Notes: generated by a model from the letters alone, not told the origin. 29,992 bases of DNA from DALYJJ01 sp031969915 (GCA_031969915.1 DALYJJ010000077.1:1-29992); one strand, 5' to 3'. Shown: positions 15,853 to 23,535, counted from the stretch's first letter. Numbers and translations: made by a program.

Positions 15853-16944
15853 ATGCGTTTCTTCGCGTGGGCCGTCGTCTGCGCCGCCGTCTGCGCCTCC
15901 GTCTGCACCTCCGTCTGCAAGGCGCAGCCCTCCTATCGCATGCAGGAGATCGCCAAGGACCTCGGCGTGGTGTACGCGGTGACGACGGCGGACGTCAACG
16001 GGGACGGCAAGCGGGACATCGCCGCGATCAACAACACGCAACTGCTCTGGTTCGAGAACCCGTCGTGGACCCGGCACGTGGTGGCGGAGAAGGTCACCAA
16101 GGCCGACAACGTTGCGCTGGCGGCGCTCGACATCGACGGCGATGGGAAGCTGGACTTCGCGCTGGGGGCCGACTGGCAATCCACCAACACCGCGTCAGGC
16201 GGCTCGCTGCACTGGGTCTCTTCCGGCGGTGCGGTACACAACATCGCCACCGAACCGACGCTTCACCGGATTCGCTTCGCGGACGTGGATGGCGACCGGA
16301 GGCCGGAGCTCATCGTGGTGCCTCTGCATGGGCGCGGGACGAAGGGGCCTGGCTGGAACGATGGTCCGGGTGCGCGCGTGCTGGTGTTCCGGATTCCGAA
16401 GAACCCGGCGGCGCAGCCGTGGCCGGTGGAGGTGGCCGACGAATCGCTGCATATCGCTCACAACTTCATCACGGTTGGACGCGAGATCTGGGTGGCGGCT
16501 GCGGAGGGGGTGTTCGGCTTGCGGAAGGCGCGCGGGACGTGGTCGAAGCGCCAGATCGGGGAAGGGCAGCCGGGCGAGATCAAGCTGGGCACGGTCCGCG
16601 GGAGGCGCTATCTGGCGACGGTGGAGCCGTGGCACGGCGAGCGCATCGTGATTTACGAAGAAGCGCGGCGCGGCGTGTGGCCGCGCGCGGTGGCGGTGCA
16701 GGGTCTCAACCAGGCGCATGCCCTGGGCTGGACCGGCGAGGCGCTGATATTCGGATGGCGCGGCAAGCCGTGGGGACTGGGCGGCCTGGTGCGCGATGCT
16801 TCGGGCGGGTGGACCCGGTTTGGGATTGACGACGGGATCGCGGTGGAGGATCTGGCGATCGCCGATCTCAACGGAGACGGGCGGGAAGAGATCATCGCGG
16901 GCGGCCGCGCGACATCGAACCTCAGGATCTATTGGGCGCAATGA
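15853..16944 (+). CDS. exported FG-GAP/VCBS-repeat beta-propeller protein
   Basis: A 363-residue secreted protein with at least four FG-GAP/VCBS-type repeats carrying calcium-loop motifs: ADVNGDGKRD, LDIDGDGKLD, ADVDGDRRPE and ADLNGDGREE. They are spread over the length, as in an integrin-alpha-like propeller. The signal peptide is odd: four tandem 12-nt units give the run VCAAVCASVCTSVC. Residue -1 before each Cys is Val or Ala, and none of the four is a clean lipobox. Start 15853 is preferred because the signal then begins MRFFAWAV; ATG 15841 would add the acidic MIDP. Its stop overlaps the amine oxidase start (ATGA). No enzyme motif is seen; a binding or structural role is inferred. Confidence 0.83.
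   Translation: MRFFAWAVVCAAVCASVCTSVCKAQPSYRMQEIAKDLGVVYAVTTADVNGDGKRDIAAINNTQLLWFENPSWTRHVVAEKVTKADNVALAALDIDGDGKLDFALGADWQSTNTASGGSLHWVSSGGAVHNIATEPTLHRIRFADVDGDRRPELIVVPLHGRGTKGPGWNDGPGARVLVFRIPKNPAAQPWPVEVADESLHIAHNFITVGREIWVAAAEGVFGLRKARGTWSKRQIGEGQPGEIKLGTVRGRRYLATVEPWHGERIVIYEEARRGVWPRAVAVQGLNQAHALGWTGEALIFGWRGKPWGLGGLVRDASGGWTRFGIDDGIAVEDLAIADLNGDGREEIIAGGRATSNLRIYWAQ
15877..15924 (+). repeat. four tandem copies of a 12-bp unit inside a signal-peptide coding region
   Basis: The units read GTCTGCGCCGCC, GTCTGCGCCTCC, GTCTGCACCTCC and GTCTGCAAGGCG, each in frame and coding Val-Cys plus two small residues (the last Lys-Ala). The first three differ by one base from their neighbour; the fourth has decayed. 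Confidence 0.8.
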
Positions 16945-18278
16945 AGACCATCACCCGGCGTAGCTTCGTGGCCGCGGCGAGCGCGCCCGGCCTGCTTCGA
17001 GCGGCGGGGCGCGCGCGGCGGTGCGTGATCGTGGGAGCGGGGCTGGCGGGGCTGGCGGCGGCGCTCGAGCTGAAGAAAGCGGGATGGGCAGTGACGGTAG
17101 TGGAGGCGCGGGGCCGCCTGGGGGGACGCGTCTTCTCGCATCGCTTTCCGCAGGCGCCGGGCCTGGTGAGCGAACTGGGCGCGGAGTGGATCGGCGAGAG
17201 CCACGCGCGCATGATCGCCCTCTGCAAAGAGATGGACCTGCCGCTCCAGACGCACCGTTTCGGCACGTGGCTGCTGCGGGACGGCGTGGTGAGGGGGCCC
17301 TCGGAGTGGAAGTACTCGGCCGAGGCGGAATCGGCCTACCGGAAGTTCGAAAAGGAATACCGTTCGTACGGGCGCAAGGAGAAAGAAACGCTTGACCGCT
17401 ACGACTGGTGGGCGTGGCTCGCGCGGCTCGGCGTGCCGGAGGACGACCTGCGCGTGCGCGACCTGATCGACAGCACGGACTTTGGCGAGTCGATCCGCCA
17501 CGTGTCGGCATACGCCGCGGCCGCCGAATACTTCGAATCGAGCGCCGCGAATGAGATGGACTACAAGATCACGGGCGGCAATTCGCGGCTGATCGAGGCG
17601 ATGGCGGCGCGGCTGGACGGTGCGTCCATCGTCACCGGGGCGGTGGTGGAGGAGATCCGGGAGCGCGGCGGCGAGGTGACGGTGAAAGCGGGAGCGCGGA
17701 CGTTCGCCGCCGACGCCTGTATCTGCACCGTGCCGGCGACGATGCTGCGTTCGGTGCGTTTCGATCCGCCGCTGTCCGCCCGGCAGGCGGAAGCGGCGGG
17801 GACGCTTCAATACGCGCGCATCATCAAGAACTCGGTGCTGTTTGCCTCGCGCTTCTGGAAGGCGGAGGATTTTTCCATAGCGAGCGATGCGACGGCCCAC
17901 TTCTACTTTCACAGCACGCAGAAGCAGGAGGGCGAGCCGGGCATTCTGTGCAGCTACGCGATCGGCGACAAGGCCGATGTGCTGGCGTCGGCGGGCGCGG
18001 CGCGGCGCCAGTTGACGATCACGCGGGACCTGGAAGCAGTGGATCCGGCGGCGAGTTCGCTGGCCTGGTCCATCGCCTCCTATGCATGGCAGCGCGACCC
18101 GTTCACGCGGGGCGCCTACGCGGTGTACCGGCCGGGGCAGTGGTTCGACGTCCGTCCCCGTCTGGCGAGACCGCACGGCAAGGTGCTCTTCGCGGGGGAG
18201 CATCTGGCCGACTGGCAGGGCTTCATGGAAGGCGCGGTGGTGACGGGCGAGGCGGCGGCCCGCGCCCTGATCAAATGA
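16941..18278 (+). CDS. flavin amine oxidase (FAD-dependent), Tat-exported
   Basis: A 445-residue FAD enzyme of the monoamine/polyamine oxidase fold, which oxidises amines to imines using oxygen or another acceptor. The N-terminus TRRSFVAAASAPGLLRAAG is a probable twin-arginine signal. The dinucleotide-binding motif VIVGAGLAGLAAALELKKAG (GAGLAG at 32-37) ends at Glu55 in VVEARGRLGGR. The C-terminal FAD-contact region is GKVLFAGEHLADWQGFMEGAVVTGEAAARAL. ATG 16941 is chosen because it overlaps the preceding stop (ATGA); a TTG at 16932 is less likely. It also overlaps the MFS gene by 4 nt, so the three genes are translationally coupled. The substrate, possibly supplied through the MFS carrier, is not identifiable. 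Confidence 0.9.
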   Translation: MKTITRRSFVAAASAPGLLRAAGRARRCVIVGAGLAGLAAALELKKAGWAVTVVEARGRLGGRVFSHRFPQAPGLVSELGAEWIGESHARMIALCKEMDLPLQTHRFGTWLLRDGVVRGPSEWKYSAEAESAYRKFEKEYRSYGRKEKETLDRYDWWAWLARLGVPEDDLRVRDLIDSTDFGESIRHVSAYAAAAEYFESSAANEMDYKITGGNSRLIEAMAARLDGASIVTGAVVEEIRERGGEVTVKAGARTFAADACICTVPATMLRSVRFDPPLSARQAEAAGTLQYARIIKNSVLFASRFWKAEDFSIASDATAHFYFHSTQKQEGEPGILCSYAIGDKADVLASAGAARRQLTITRDLEAVDPAASSLAWSIASYAWQRDPFTRGAYAVYRPGQWFDVRPRLARPHGKVLFAGEHLADWQGFMEGAVVTGEAAARALIK

Positions 18279-19474
18279 CGCGGGGCCATTGGGCGTGGAG
18301 CGTCAGCCTGTGGATGATGTTCTGCTCGTTTCTGTCCTACCTGGACCGGCAGACGCTGGCCGTGCTTTCGCCGTCGATCCTGGCGGAAACCCATATGACT
18401 ACCGAGGCATATGGCCGCGTGGTCTCGGGCTTCTCGATCGCCTACATGCTGGGCAACCCGGTGTGGGGCAGCCTGCTGGATCGGGTTGGGCTGCGATGGG
18501 GCATGGCGGCGGCGGTGGCGCTGTGGACCCTGGCCAGCAGCGCGCACGCGGGCATGGCGGGCGCGGCGGGCTTTCTGGCCTGCCGCACGATGTTGGGCTT
18601 CGGCGAAGGCGCGACGTTCCCCGGCGGTCTTCGCGCGGCGATGGACTCACTGCCTTCGGCGAAGACCGCGCGCGGCATTGCGCTGGCCTATAGCGGGGGC
18701 AGCCTGGGGGCGATCCTCACGCCCGTGCTGGTGGTGCCGGTGGCGGGCGCATGGGGCTGGCGCGCCACGTTTCTGCTGACCGGGTTTCTGGGAGCGGTGT
18801 GGATCGCCGGCTGGCTCCGCCTGGCGCGGCCGCCGTACCTGCCGCTCCGCGACAGCGTGCGCGCCGGCCGCTTCTCTTGGCCCGATCCGCGCGAGCGGCG
18901 CTTCTGGAGCCTGGCCGTGAGTTATTCGCTGGGCGCGGCGGCGTTGGGTCCGATCCTTTACCTTGCCCCGCTGTTCCTGGGCCGCGTGCACGGGTTCACG
19001 CAGGCGGACCTGGGCCGGGTGCTGTGGATCCCGCCGCTCGGTTGGGAGGTGGGCTACTTCTTCTGGGGTTGGCTGGTGGATCGTTTCGCACCGGGCGAGC
19101 CGCGTCCCGTGTGGCTGTTCGCGCTGCTCGCGGTGTTGGGCCTGCCCTTCGCTGCGACCTCGCAGGCGGCGTCGCCGGCGCTGGTGCTGGGCCTGATGTG
19201 GCTGGCGATGTTTGCGGCGTCGGGCTTCGTGGTGGCGTCCCTGCGATGCGCGGCGCTGGTGTATCCGCGCGAGCAGACGGCGCTGGTGGCGGGGATCGGC
19301 GCGGGATCCTGGTCGGCGCTGGTGGCGCTGCTGCTGCCGCTCCTCGGCCGGTGGTTCGACCAAGGCCGCTACCAGGAAACGTTCCTGTTGCTGGCGGCGC
19401 TGCCGCTGGTGGGCGCCGCGGCGTGGATGGCGCTCAGCCGTGGACTGCGTGCGCCGGCCCGCCCGGCCTGCTGA
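18275..19474 (+). CDS. MFS transporter (anion:cation symporter-like)
   Basis: A 399-residue major facilitator with about 12 hydrophobic segments. TM1 carries FCSFLSYLDRQTLAVLSPSI, resembling hexuronate/organic-anion carriers of the ACS group. The loop 2-3 motif is WGSLLDRVGLRWGMA, followed by RTMLGFGEGATFPGGLRA. The loop 8-9 counterpart is FFWGWLVDRFAP. A basic cytoplasmic stretch (LPLRDSVRAGRFSWPDPRERRFW) divides the halves. ATG 18275 overlaps the amine oxidase stop; a longer in-frame reading upstream is a shadow of that gene. It is probably the last gene of the FG-GAP/oxidase/carrier unit. Its stop is only 11 nt from the first 26-bp direct repeat of the toxin-antitoxin islet. Confidence 0.9.
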   Translation: MTRGHWAWSVSLWMMFCSFLSYLDRQTLAVLSPSILAETHMTTEAYGRVVSGFSIAYMLGNPVWGSLLDRVGLRWGMAAAVALWTLASSAHAGMAGAAGFLACRTMLGFGEGATFPGGLRAAMDSLPSAKTARGIALAYSGGSLGAILTPVLVVPVAGAWGWRATFLLTGFLGAVWIAGWLRLARPPYLPLRDSVRAGRFSWPDPRERRFWSLAVSYSLGAAALGPILYLAPLFLGRVHGFTQADLGRVLWIPPLGWEVGYFFWGWLVDRFAPGEPRPVWLFALLAVLGLPFAATSQAASPALVLGLMWLAMFAASGFVVASLRCAALVYPREQTALVAGIGAGSWSALVALLLPLLGRWFDQGRYQETFLLLAALPLVGAAAWMALSRGLRAPARPAC

Positions 19475-19485
19475 CTTCGCGCATT

Positions 19486-19511
19486 GCCGGCCTCATGCAT
19501 TACGGCGCGTC
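19486..19511. repeat. 26-bp direct repeat, left copy
   Basis: This 26-base sequence is identical to 20694-20719. It contains two 6-bp palindromes, GCCGGC and ATGCAT. The flanking bases differ on both sides of the two copies, so the identity stops exactly at 26. Confidence 0.9.
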
Positions 19512-19522
19512 TGTGGCGATTC

Positions 19523-19558
19523 TTCGATTGCTTCGCCTGGCTTCGATTGTTTCGATTG
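19523..19558 (+). promoter_or_regulatory. iterated TTCGATTG motif upstream of the antitoxin: candidate operator
   Basis: TTCGATTG occurs at 19523, 19542 and 19551, with a degenerate copy TTCGCCTG at 19532. The spacing is 9, 10 and 9 nt, close to one helical turn. A -10-like TAGGAT follows at 19562-19567. Autorepression by the antitoxin is the natural reading but is inferred. Confidence 0.45.
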
Positions 19559-19588
19559 TGCTAGGATGGAGCCGGGAGCAATCAAGCT

Positions 19589-20038
19589 ATGGCGCAAGGA
19601 ACTCTCGCACCGACGTTGCCGTCCGAGGCCGAAGCCATACTGGCGAGGGAAACCAGCCGGGTCCTCGCGGCGCGAACCCAGACGACGGACCCGCTACGGC
19701 TTCGCCTGCTCGACGATCCCTCCGCGGGAACAGTCAAACTCCCGGCCTCAGCCGTTCGCATGCTCATCCGCATCCTGGAGGAGATGGCGCGTGGCAACGC
19801 GGTGACGCTGATCCCGGTGCACGCCGAACTCACCACGCAGGAGGCGGCGGATTTGCTGAACATCTCACGCCCGTCGCTGATTCAACTCCTTGAAGAAGGC
19901 AAGATCGAATATCGCCGTGTCGGCACACACCGTCGCGTCCGATTCGAAGCGCTCATGGCGTACAAGCGCCGCGCCGATGCCGAACGCCGCGCTGTCCTCG
20001 CTGAACTCGCAGCCTACGATCAGGAAATCGGATTGTAA
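19589..20038 (+). CDS. HTH (excisionase-type) antitoxin of a PIN-domain toxin-antitoxin pair
   Basis: A 149-residue protein. The N-terminal half (1-75) is helical and lacks a recognised domain. Residues about 80-125 form an excisionase/MerR-like helix-turn-helix: LTTQEAADLLNISRPSLIQLLEEGKIEYRRVGTHRRVRFEAL in consecutive pieces. A charged C-terminal helix (YKRRADAERRAVLAELAAYDQEIGL) could wrap the toxin. Small HTH proteins of this type directly upstream of PIN-domain genes are known type II antitoxin arrangements. The PIN gene begins 5 nt after its stop. GGGAG lies about 11 nt before the ATG. The gene could instead be annotated simply as an excisionase-family DNA-binding protein; the pairing is the main evidence for an antitoxin role. 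Confidence 0.85.
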   Translation: MAQGTLAPTLPSEAEAILARETSRVLAARTQTTDPLRLRLLDDPSAGTVKLPASAVRMLIRILEEMARGNAVTLIPVHAELTTQEAADLLNISRPSLIQLLEEGKIEYRRVGTHRRVRFEALMAYKRRADAERRAVLAELAAYDQEIGL

Positions 20039-20043
20039 CCCCG

Positions 20044-20628
20044 GTGGCCGCGTTCACCGCGTTCTATGATGCGAACGTGCTGTATCCGGCGGAACTGCGG
20101 AACCTGCTCATGCACCTCGCGCTCACCGGGTTGTTCCGGGCGAAGTGGTCGGCCGATGTTCATGAAGAATGGATCTCCGCGCTTTTGGAGAAGCGGCAGG
20201 ATCTGACGCGCGACAAATTGGAGCGAGCACGAGCGTTGATGGATCTGCATGCCGTCGATGCGCTGGTAACCGGCTACGAGGACTTGATTCCCGGCCTACA
20301 CCTTCCAGACCCTAACGACCGGCATGTACTTGCAGCCGCAATTCGCGGCCAAGCGAACGTCATCGTCACGATGAACCTGCGCGACTTTCCGACCGAAGTT
20401 GTGGGAGCATTCGGGATCGAGGCACAGCATCCCGATGAATTCGTCCTCCACCTGCTCGATCTGGCGCCAGGATCGGTAATCGCTGCTGCCGAAAATCACC
20501 GGCTGAGCCTGAAGAATCCCGCTATGACGATGGCAGAATACTTGAGTGCGCTCGACCGGCAGGGCTTGGCCCAAACTGCGTCGGTGCTACTAAAGTTCGG
20601 AATAGAGTCTATTCCGCATAACCAATAG
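20044..20628 (+). CDS. PIN-domain RNase toxin (VapC-like)
   Basis: A 194-residue protein from a GTG start. Its first 130 residues are a PIN domain, a Mg-dependent RNase fold used by VapC-type toxins against tRNA or rRNA. The first acidic residue is Asp9 in FYDANVLYPAELRNLL. Asp89 and Asp92 lie in LPDPNDRHVLAAAI, followed by IVTMNLRDFP with Asp114 as the likely last metal-site residue. A C-terminal extension of about 60 residues (PGSVIAAAENHRLSLKNPAMTMAEYLSAL onward) makes it longer than minimal VapC toxins of about 130 residues. The start is 5 nt after the antitoxin stop, so translation is probably coupled. Nothing looks broken, so the pair is predicted to be active. Confidence 0.87.
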   Translation: MAAFTAFYDANVLYPAELRNLLMHLALTGLFRAKWSADVHEEWISALLEKRQDLTRDKLERARALMDLHAVDALVTGYEDLIPGLHLPDPNDRHVLAAAIRGQANVIVTMNLRDFPTEVVGAFGIEAQHPDEFVLHLLDLAPGSVIAAAENHRLSLKNPAMTMAEYLSALDRQGLAQTASVLLKFGIESIPHNQ

Positions 20629-20693
20629 TGCGAGGCGCCCCAGCGACGGGCTGTAGCGTTTCGCGGTCATTTTCGAGCACCGGGAATCGATGC

Positions 20694-20719
20694 GCCGGCC
20701 TCATGCATTACGGCGCGTC
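20694..20719. repeat. 26-bp direct repeat, right copy
   Basis: Identical to 19486-19511. On the minus strand it encodes the last three residues and the TAA stop (20708-20710) of the fucosidase gene plus 14 bp beyond. The outer right part is therefore native gene sequence, which explains how an insertion could leave the gene complete. Confidence 0.9.
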
Positions 20720-21955
20720 GTACAGCGAGAACTCGCGGATCTGCGGGTCGCCGAAGGAGCGTAGGATTTCCAGCCGCACGGCGGTGGCGGTGATGCGCGG
20801 GAAGAGGTCGATCTTCTTGTGGCCAATGGTGGTGCCTCGGGCGACGGTGGTCCATTGGCCGTTCACGGCCTGGACATCGATCCGGTACTCGGCGACGCGT
20901 TGACCGTGTTCCAGGCGTTCGCTGAGCACTGCTCGATCGATGGCCACCGGCCGGGGAAGATTGATCTGGCCTGGGCCGGCGAGCATCGGCGCCGCTGGTT
21001 TGGCGTAGATCTTCGCGATCGCCGCGCCGAACTCTTCCAGGCGCTTGACGTCCACATCGGGGATCAGGCCGCGGTCGTCGGGCGCCAGGCCCAAGACGAG
21101 TTGCGCGCCACGGCCGACGGTGCGGTGATAGGTGTCGATCAATTCCGGCAGGGACTTCAAGCGGGCCTCGGCGCCGGGGTGCCAGAACCAGTGGTCCTTG
21201 CGGAGCGGGGTATCCGCCTCCGCGGGGCGATAGCGCAAGTACCCGCGGCGGTCAATCACATTCCAGTTCGTTTCCGAGGCGTAGCCGCTTTCATTGCCCA
21301 CCCAGCGGATGTCGCCGTACTTGAGGAAGCCGACATCCGCGAAGATCAGGGTGTTCGGCTGGTAGGTGCGCAGCTCGTCGACGTACGAATCGAAATCGTA
21401 GACATGGCCCTCGCTGCCCGCGCCGTCGAGCCACCATTCGGTGAGTTCTCCGTAGCGCGTCACCAGTTCGCGCATCTGGTTACGGTAGTAGCGGTCGTAG
21501 GCCTGGTTGTCCTTGTAACTGGGCTCGTGGCGATCCCACGGGGAGAGATAGACGCCGAACTGCAGGCCGTGTTTACGAGCGGCCAGTTCCACTTCGCGCA
21601 CCAGGTCGCCTTTGCCGCCGCGCCAGGGGCTCGATTTCACGCTGTACGCGGTGTGACGGCTGGGCCAGAGACAGAATCCGTCGTGGTGCTTGGCTACCAT
21701 AATCAGGTACCTGGCGCCGGCGGCCTTGGCGGCGCGCGCCCATTGTTCCGCGTCGAGTTGTTTGGGATCGAAGACCTTGGGATCGGCCGTGCCGTCTCCC
21801 CACTCCCGGTCCATGAACGTGTTGGGACCGAAGTGGATCAGTACGCCGATCTCCAGGTCCTGCCAGGCCACCTGTTGCGGGCTCGGCCTGAGGTCGGCGA
21901 AGTTCTGGGCGAGGGCTGCCGCGGCGAGCGCCAGGATCGCAACCGCGGTCTTCAT
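20708..21955 (-). CDS. alpha-L-fucosidase-like glycoside hydrolase (GH29)
   Basis: A 415-residue exported hydrolase; GH29 enzymes remove alpha-L-fucose with retention. A signal peptide (MKTAVAILALAAAALA) is followed by WQDLEIGVLIHFGPNTF. KHHDGFCLWPSRHTAYSVKSSPW is the family hallmark stretch, then FGVYLSPWDRHEP and TEWWLDGAG with the likely nucleophile Asp177. GRGAQLVLGLAPDDRGLIPD closes the barrel. A beta-rich region of about 90 residues after residue 325 resembles a C-terminal galactose-binding-type domain. ATG 21955 overlaps the ThuA stop (ATGA), so it is the last gene of a three-gene unit. Its stop codon lies in the right 26-bp repeat. The sugar specificity is by family only. Confidence 0.88.
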   Translation of the reverse strand: MKTAVAILALAAAALAQNFADLRPSPQQVAWQDLEIGVLIHFGPNTFMDREWGDGTADPKVFDPKQLDAEQWARAAKAAGARYLIMVAKHHDGFCLWPSRHTAYSVKSSPWRGGKGDLVREVELAARKHGLQFGVYLSPWDRHEPSYKDNQAYDRYYRNQMRELVTRYGELTEWWLDGAGSEGHVYDFDSYVDELRTYQPNTLIFADVGFLKYGDIRWVGNESGYASETNWNVIDRRGYLRYRPAEADTPLRKDHWFWHPGAEARLKSLPELIDTYHRTVGRGAQLVLGLAPDDRGLIPDVDVKRLEEFGAAIAKIYAKPAAPMLAGPGQINLPRPVAIDRAVLSERLEHGQRVAEYRIDVQAVNGQWTTVARGTTIGHKKIDLFPRITATAVRLEILRSFGDPQIREFSLYDAP

Positions 21956-22623
21956 TTTCCGGCGCTCCAGAGAATCGCCCGCCGCAGGATTTCGCGCAGC
22001 ACCGGGTTCTCGTGGGCCTCCCGGCCGTGCCCGAGTTGAATCACCACCACGCGGGATTTTTTGTACGCGGAGATCCAGGCCACGGGCCCATCGCTGGTGG
22101 GATGGTCCGTGGTGAGCAGGATCTGGTTGGTGGGCTCGATGCGAAGGTGCTTGTAGGTTTCGTCGTGGATCTGGAACGGCTTCAGCCCGGCGACGATGGG
22201 ATGGTCGCCCTTGGGCGTGACGGTCATGTCGACGTCGTGCAGGTACTTGCTCACTTTGAGGTCGTACAGTCCGCCCATTACCTCTTTCCACCACCATTCC
22301 CAATCGGCGAAGTCGACCAGGGCGTGGTGCAGGATCACGATACCCTTTCCGCTTTCCACGAACTTTGCGAGGCGCGCCTTCTGCTCCTCGGGCAGGGTTT
22401 GCACGGAATCGTAGAGCAGGAGCACATCGACGTAGCGGATGAAGTTGTCGTTGAAGGCCGTGGGATGGGGGCGGACCATGACTTCGAGTTCCGGGTGGCC
22501 GTCGATCAGCTTGTAGAACGAAGGCTCGTAATCGTGGCCGCCGGTGACGGCGCGGACGCGCACTTTGGCGTTTTGCGCGGCGAGCGCGGAGAGGAGCAGT
22601 AAGAAAGTGGCGATGAGGCGCAT
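21952..22623 (-). CDS. exported ThuA-domain protein
   Basis: A 223-residue protein with a signal peptide (MRLIATFLLLLSALAAQ) and one ThuA-like domain, a class I glutamine-amidotransferase-like fold associated with trehalose and other sugar use. Seen: VRAVTGGHDYEPSFYKLI, DVLLLYDSVQTL, FVESGKGIVILHHALVDF, then HPIVAGLKPFQIHDETYKHL and VVVIQLGHGREAH. The recurrent conserved His residues suggest metal or substrate binding; the biochemical role of the family is poorly defined. It starts 3 nt past the ChbG stop and overlaps the fucosidase start by 4 nt, so the three products probably act on the same glycan. Confidence 0.9.
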   Translation of the reverse strand: MRLIATFLLLLSALAAQNAKVRVRAVTGGHDYEPSFYKLIDGHPELEVMVRPHPTAFNDNFIRYVDVLLLYDSVQTLPEEQKARLAKFVESGKGIVILHHALVDFADWEWWWKEVMGGLYDLKVSKYLHDVDMTVTPKGDHPIVAGLKPFQIHDETYKHLRIEPTNQILLTTDHPTSDGPVAWISAYKKSRVVVIQLGHGREAHENPVLREILRRAILWSAGK

Positions 22624-22626
22624 AGA

Positions 22627-23517
22627 TCAGCTTCCTAACTCGCGATAGGTGACGGGGTGGATGTCGAGTTCCTTCATCAGCGCGCGGGCCTCGTCGCTGG
22701 TGAAGAACAAAAAGTCGGCCCAGCGCTGCTCCCAGGCGTTGGTGACGGAGCGGATTTCGGGATCGTCCATGGCGAGGTGCACGATCAGCTTGGTGACGCC
22801 GGGCTGGAGTTCGCGCAGGAACGTGCGATAGCTGGCCTTGCGCTCTTCGACGGTGCGGCCGGGCACGCCGGTGACCAGCCGGTCGAGCAGCGGGAATCCC
22901 TCTTCGCCTTTGCGGGCGAGCATCTGCTCGGTGATCGGATATTGGGCCATCTCCGCTTTGAGCGCGGGCGAGGGGCGCGGGATCATGCAAGGGACCTGGT
23001 TCTGTTTGGCGAGCTTCGTGTAGACCTCGAAGTAATCGGGGCGGGCGTAGAGCGTGCCCATGTGGGTATCGAAGTGGGTGAAGGCGATGCCCAACTTGCG
23101 CGCGTACGCGATCTGGGCTTTCAGCTCCGTCTCCACTTCCTGCGCCGTGGCGCGCGTGGCCACGGAGCGGACGTCGCGCCAGAGGTATCCGTCGGGATCG
23201 AGGAGGCCCGGAACGGCGGCCGGGGCAGCGATGGGGCGCCACTTGTAGTGCACCCATTCGCTGGTGAGCGTGAGGTGGAGGCCGAGATCCATCTTCGTGT
23301 TTTCCCGCGCCCAGGCGGCCATTTCCGAGACCCAGGGACAGGGCATCATGATGCTGGCCGACTGGACCGCGCCGGCGGTGAGGGCCTTGATGGTGGCGAC
23401 GTTCACGGAGTGGCACATGCCGGCGTCGTCGGCGTGCACCATCAAACGCTTCTTCGGCGCCTGGGGGAATGCAGGCGCGGCGGCGGCGGCGAGGGAGAGG
23501 AAAGTTCTGCGGTTCAT
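22627..23517 (-). CDS. Tat-exported ChbG/HpnK-family (YdjC-like) carbohydrate deacetylase
   Basis: A 296-residue metal-dependent deacetylase-like protein; characterised ChbG removes acetyl groups from chitooligosaccharides. The N-terminus MNRRTFLSLAAAAAP is a twin-arginine-type signal. The metal-site motifs are HADDAGMCHSVN (His28, Asp30, Asp31), LGLHLTLTSEW and THFDTHMG, all with the expected His/Asp residues. The C-terminal half has LIVHLAMDDPEIRS. It is the first gene of the chbG-thuA-fucosidase unit, whose members all have export signals. The promoter probably lies in the 140-nt divergent region; CATACT, 8 nt before the ATG, is a possible -10. Confidence 0.9.
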   Translation of the reverse strand: MNRRTFLSLAAAAAPAFPQAPKKRLMVHADDAGMCHSVNVATIKALTAGAVQSASIMMPCPWVSEMAAWARENTKMDLGLHLTLTSEWVHYKWRPIAAPAAVPGLLDPDGYLWRDVRSVATRATAQEVETELKAQIAYARKLGIAFTHFDTHMGTLYARPDYFEVYTKLAKQNQVPCMIPRPSPALKAEMAQYPITEQMLARKGEEGFPLLDRLVTGVPGRTVEERKASYRTFLRELQPGVTKLIVHLAMDDPEIRSVTNAWEQRWADFLFFTSDEARALMKELDIHPVTYRELGS

Positions 23518-23535
23518 GAGAGTTGAGTATGGACG

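Larger units (their letters stand above)
19486..20719. mobile_element. candidate toxin-antitoxin islet bounded by 26-bp direct repeats
   Basis: Two perfect 26-bp direct repeats, 1208 bp apart from start to start, enclose only an HTH antitoxin, a PIN toxin and their flanks. Removing one repeat and the contents would leave the MFS and fucosidase genes convergent with about 25 bp between their stops and both intact. The interior is visibly less GC-rich, with more mixed third codon positions than the neighbours. No transposase, integrase or clear terminal inverted repeat is present, so mobilisation would need functions supplied elsewhere. Seen: the repeats, composition shift and gene content. Inferred: a single precise insertion. 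Confidence 0.55.

Noticed and set aside
19512..20693. Terminal inverted repeats of the islet
   Set aside because: Only a 6-base CGATTC match is shared by the inner ends in opposite orientation, which is chance level.
19486..20719. CRISPR array
   Set aside because: Only two repeat copies, 1.2 kb apart, with genes between them; no other spaced repeat series was seen in the window.
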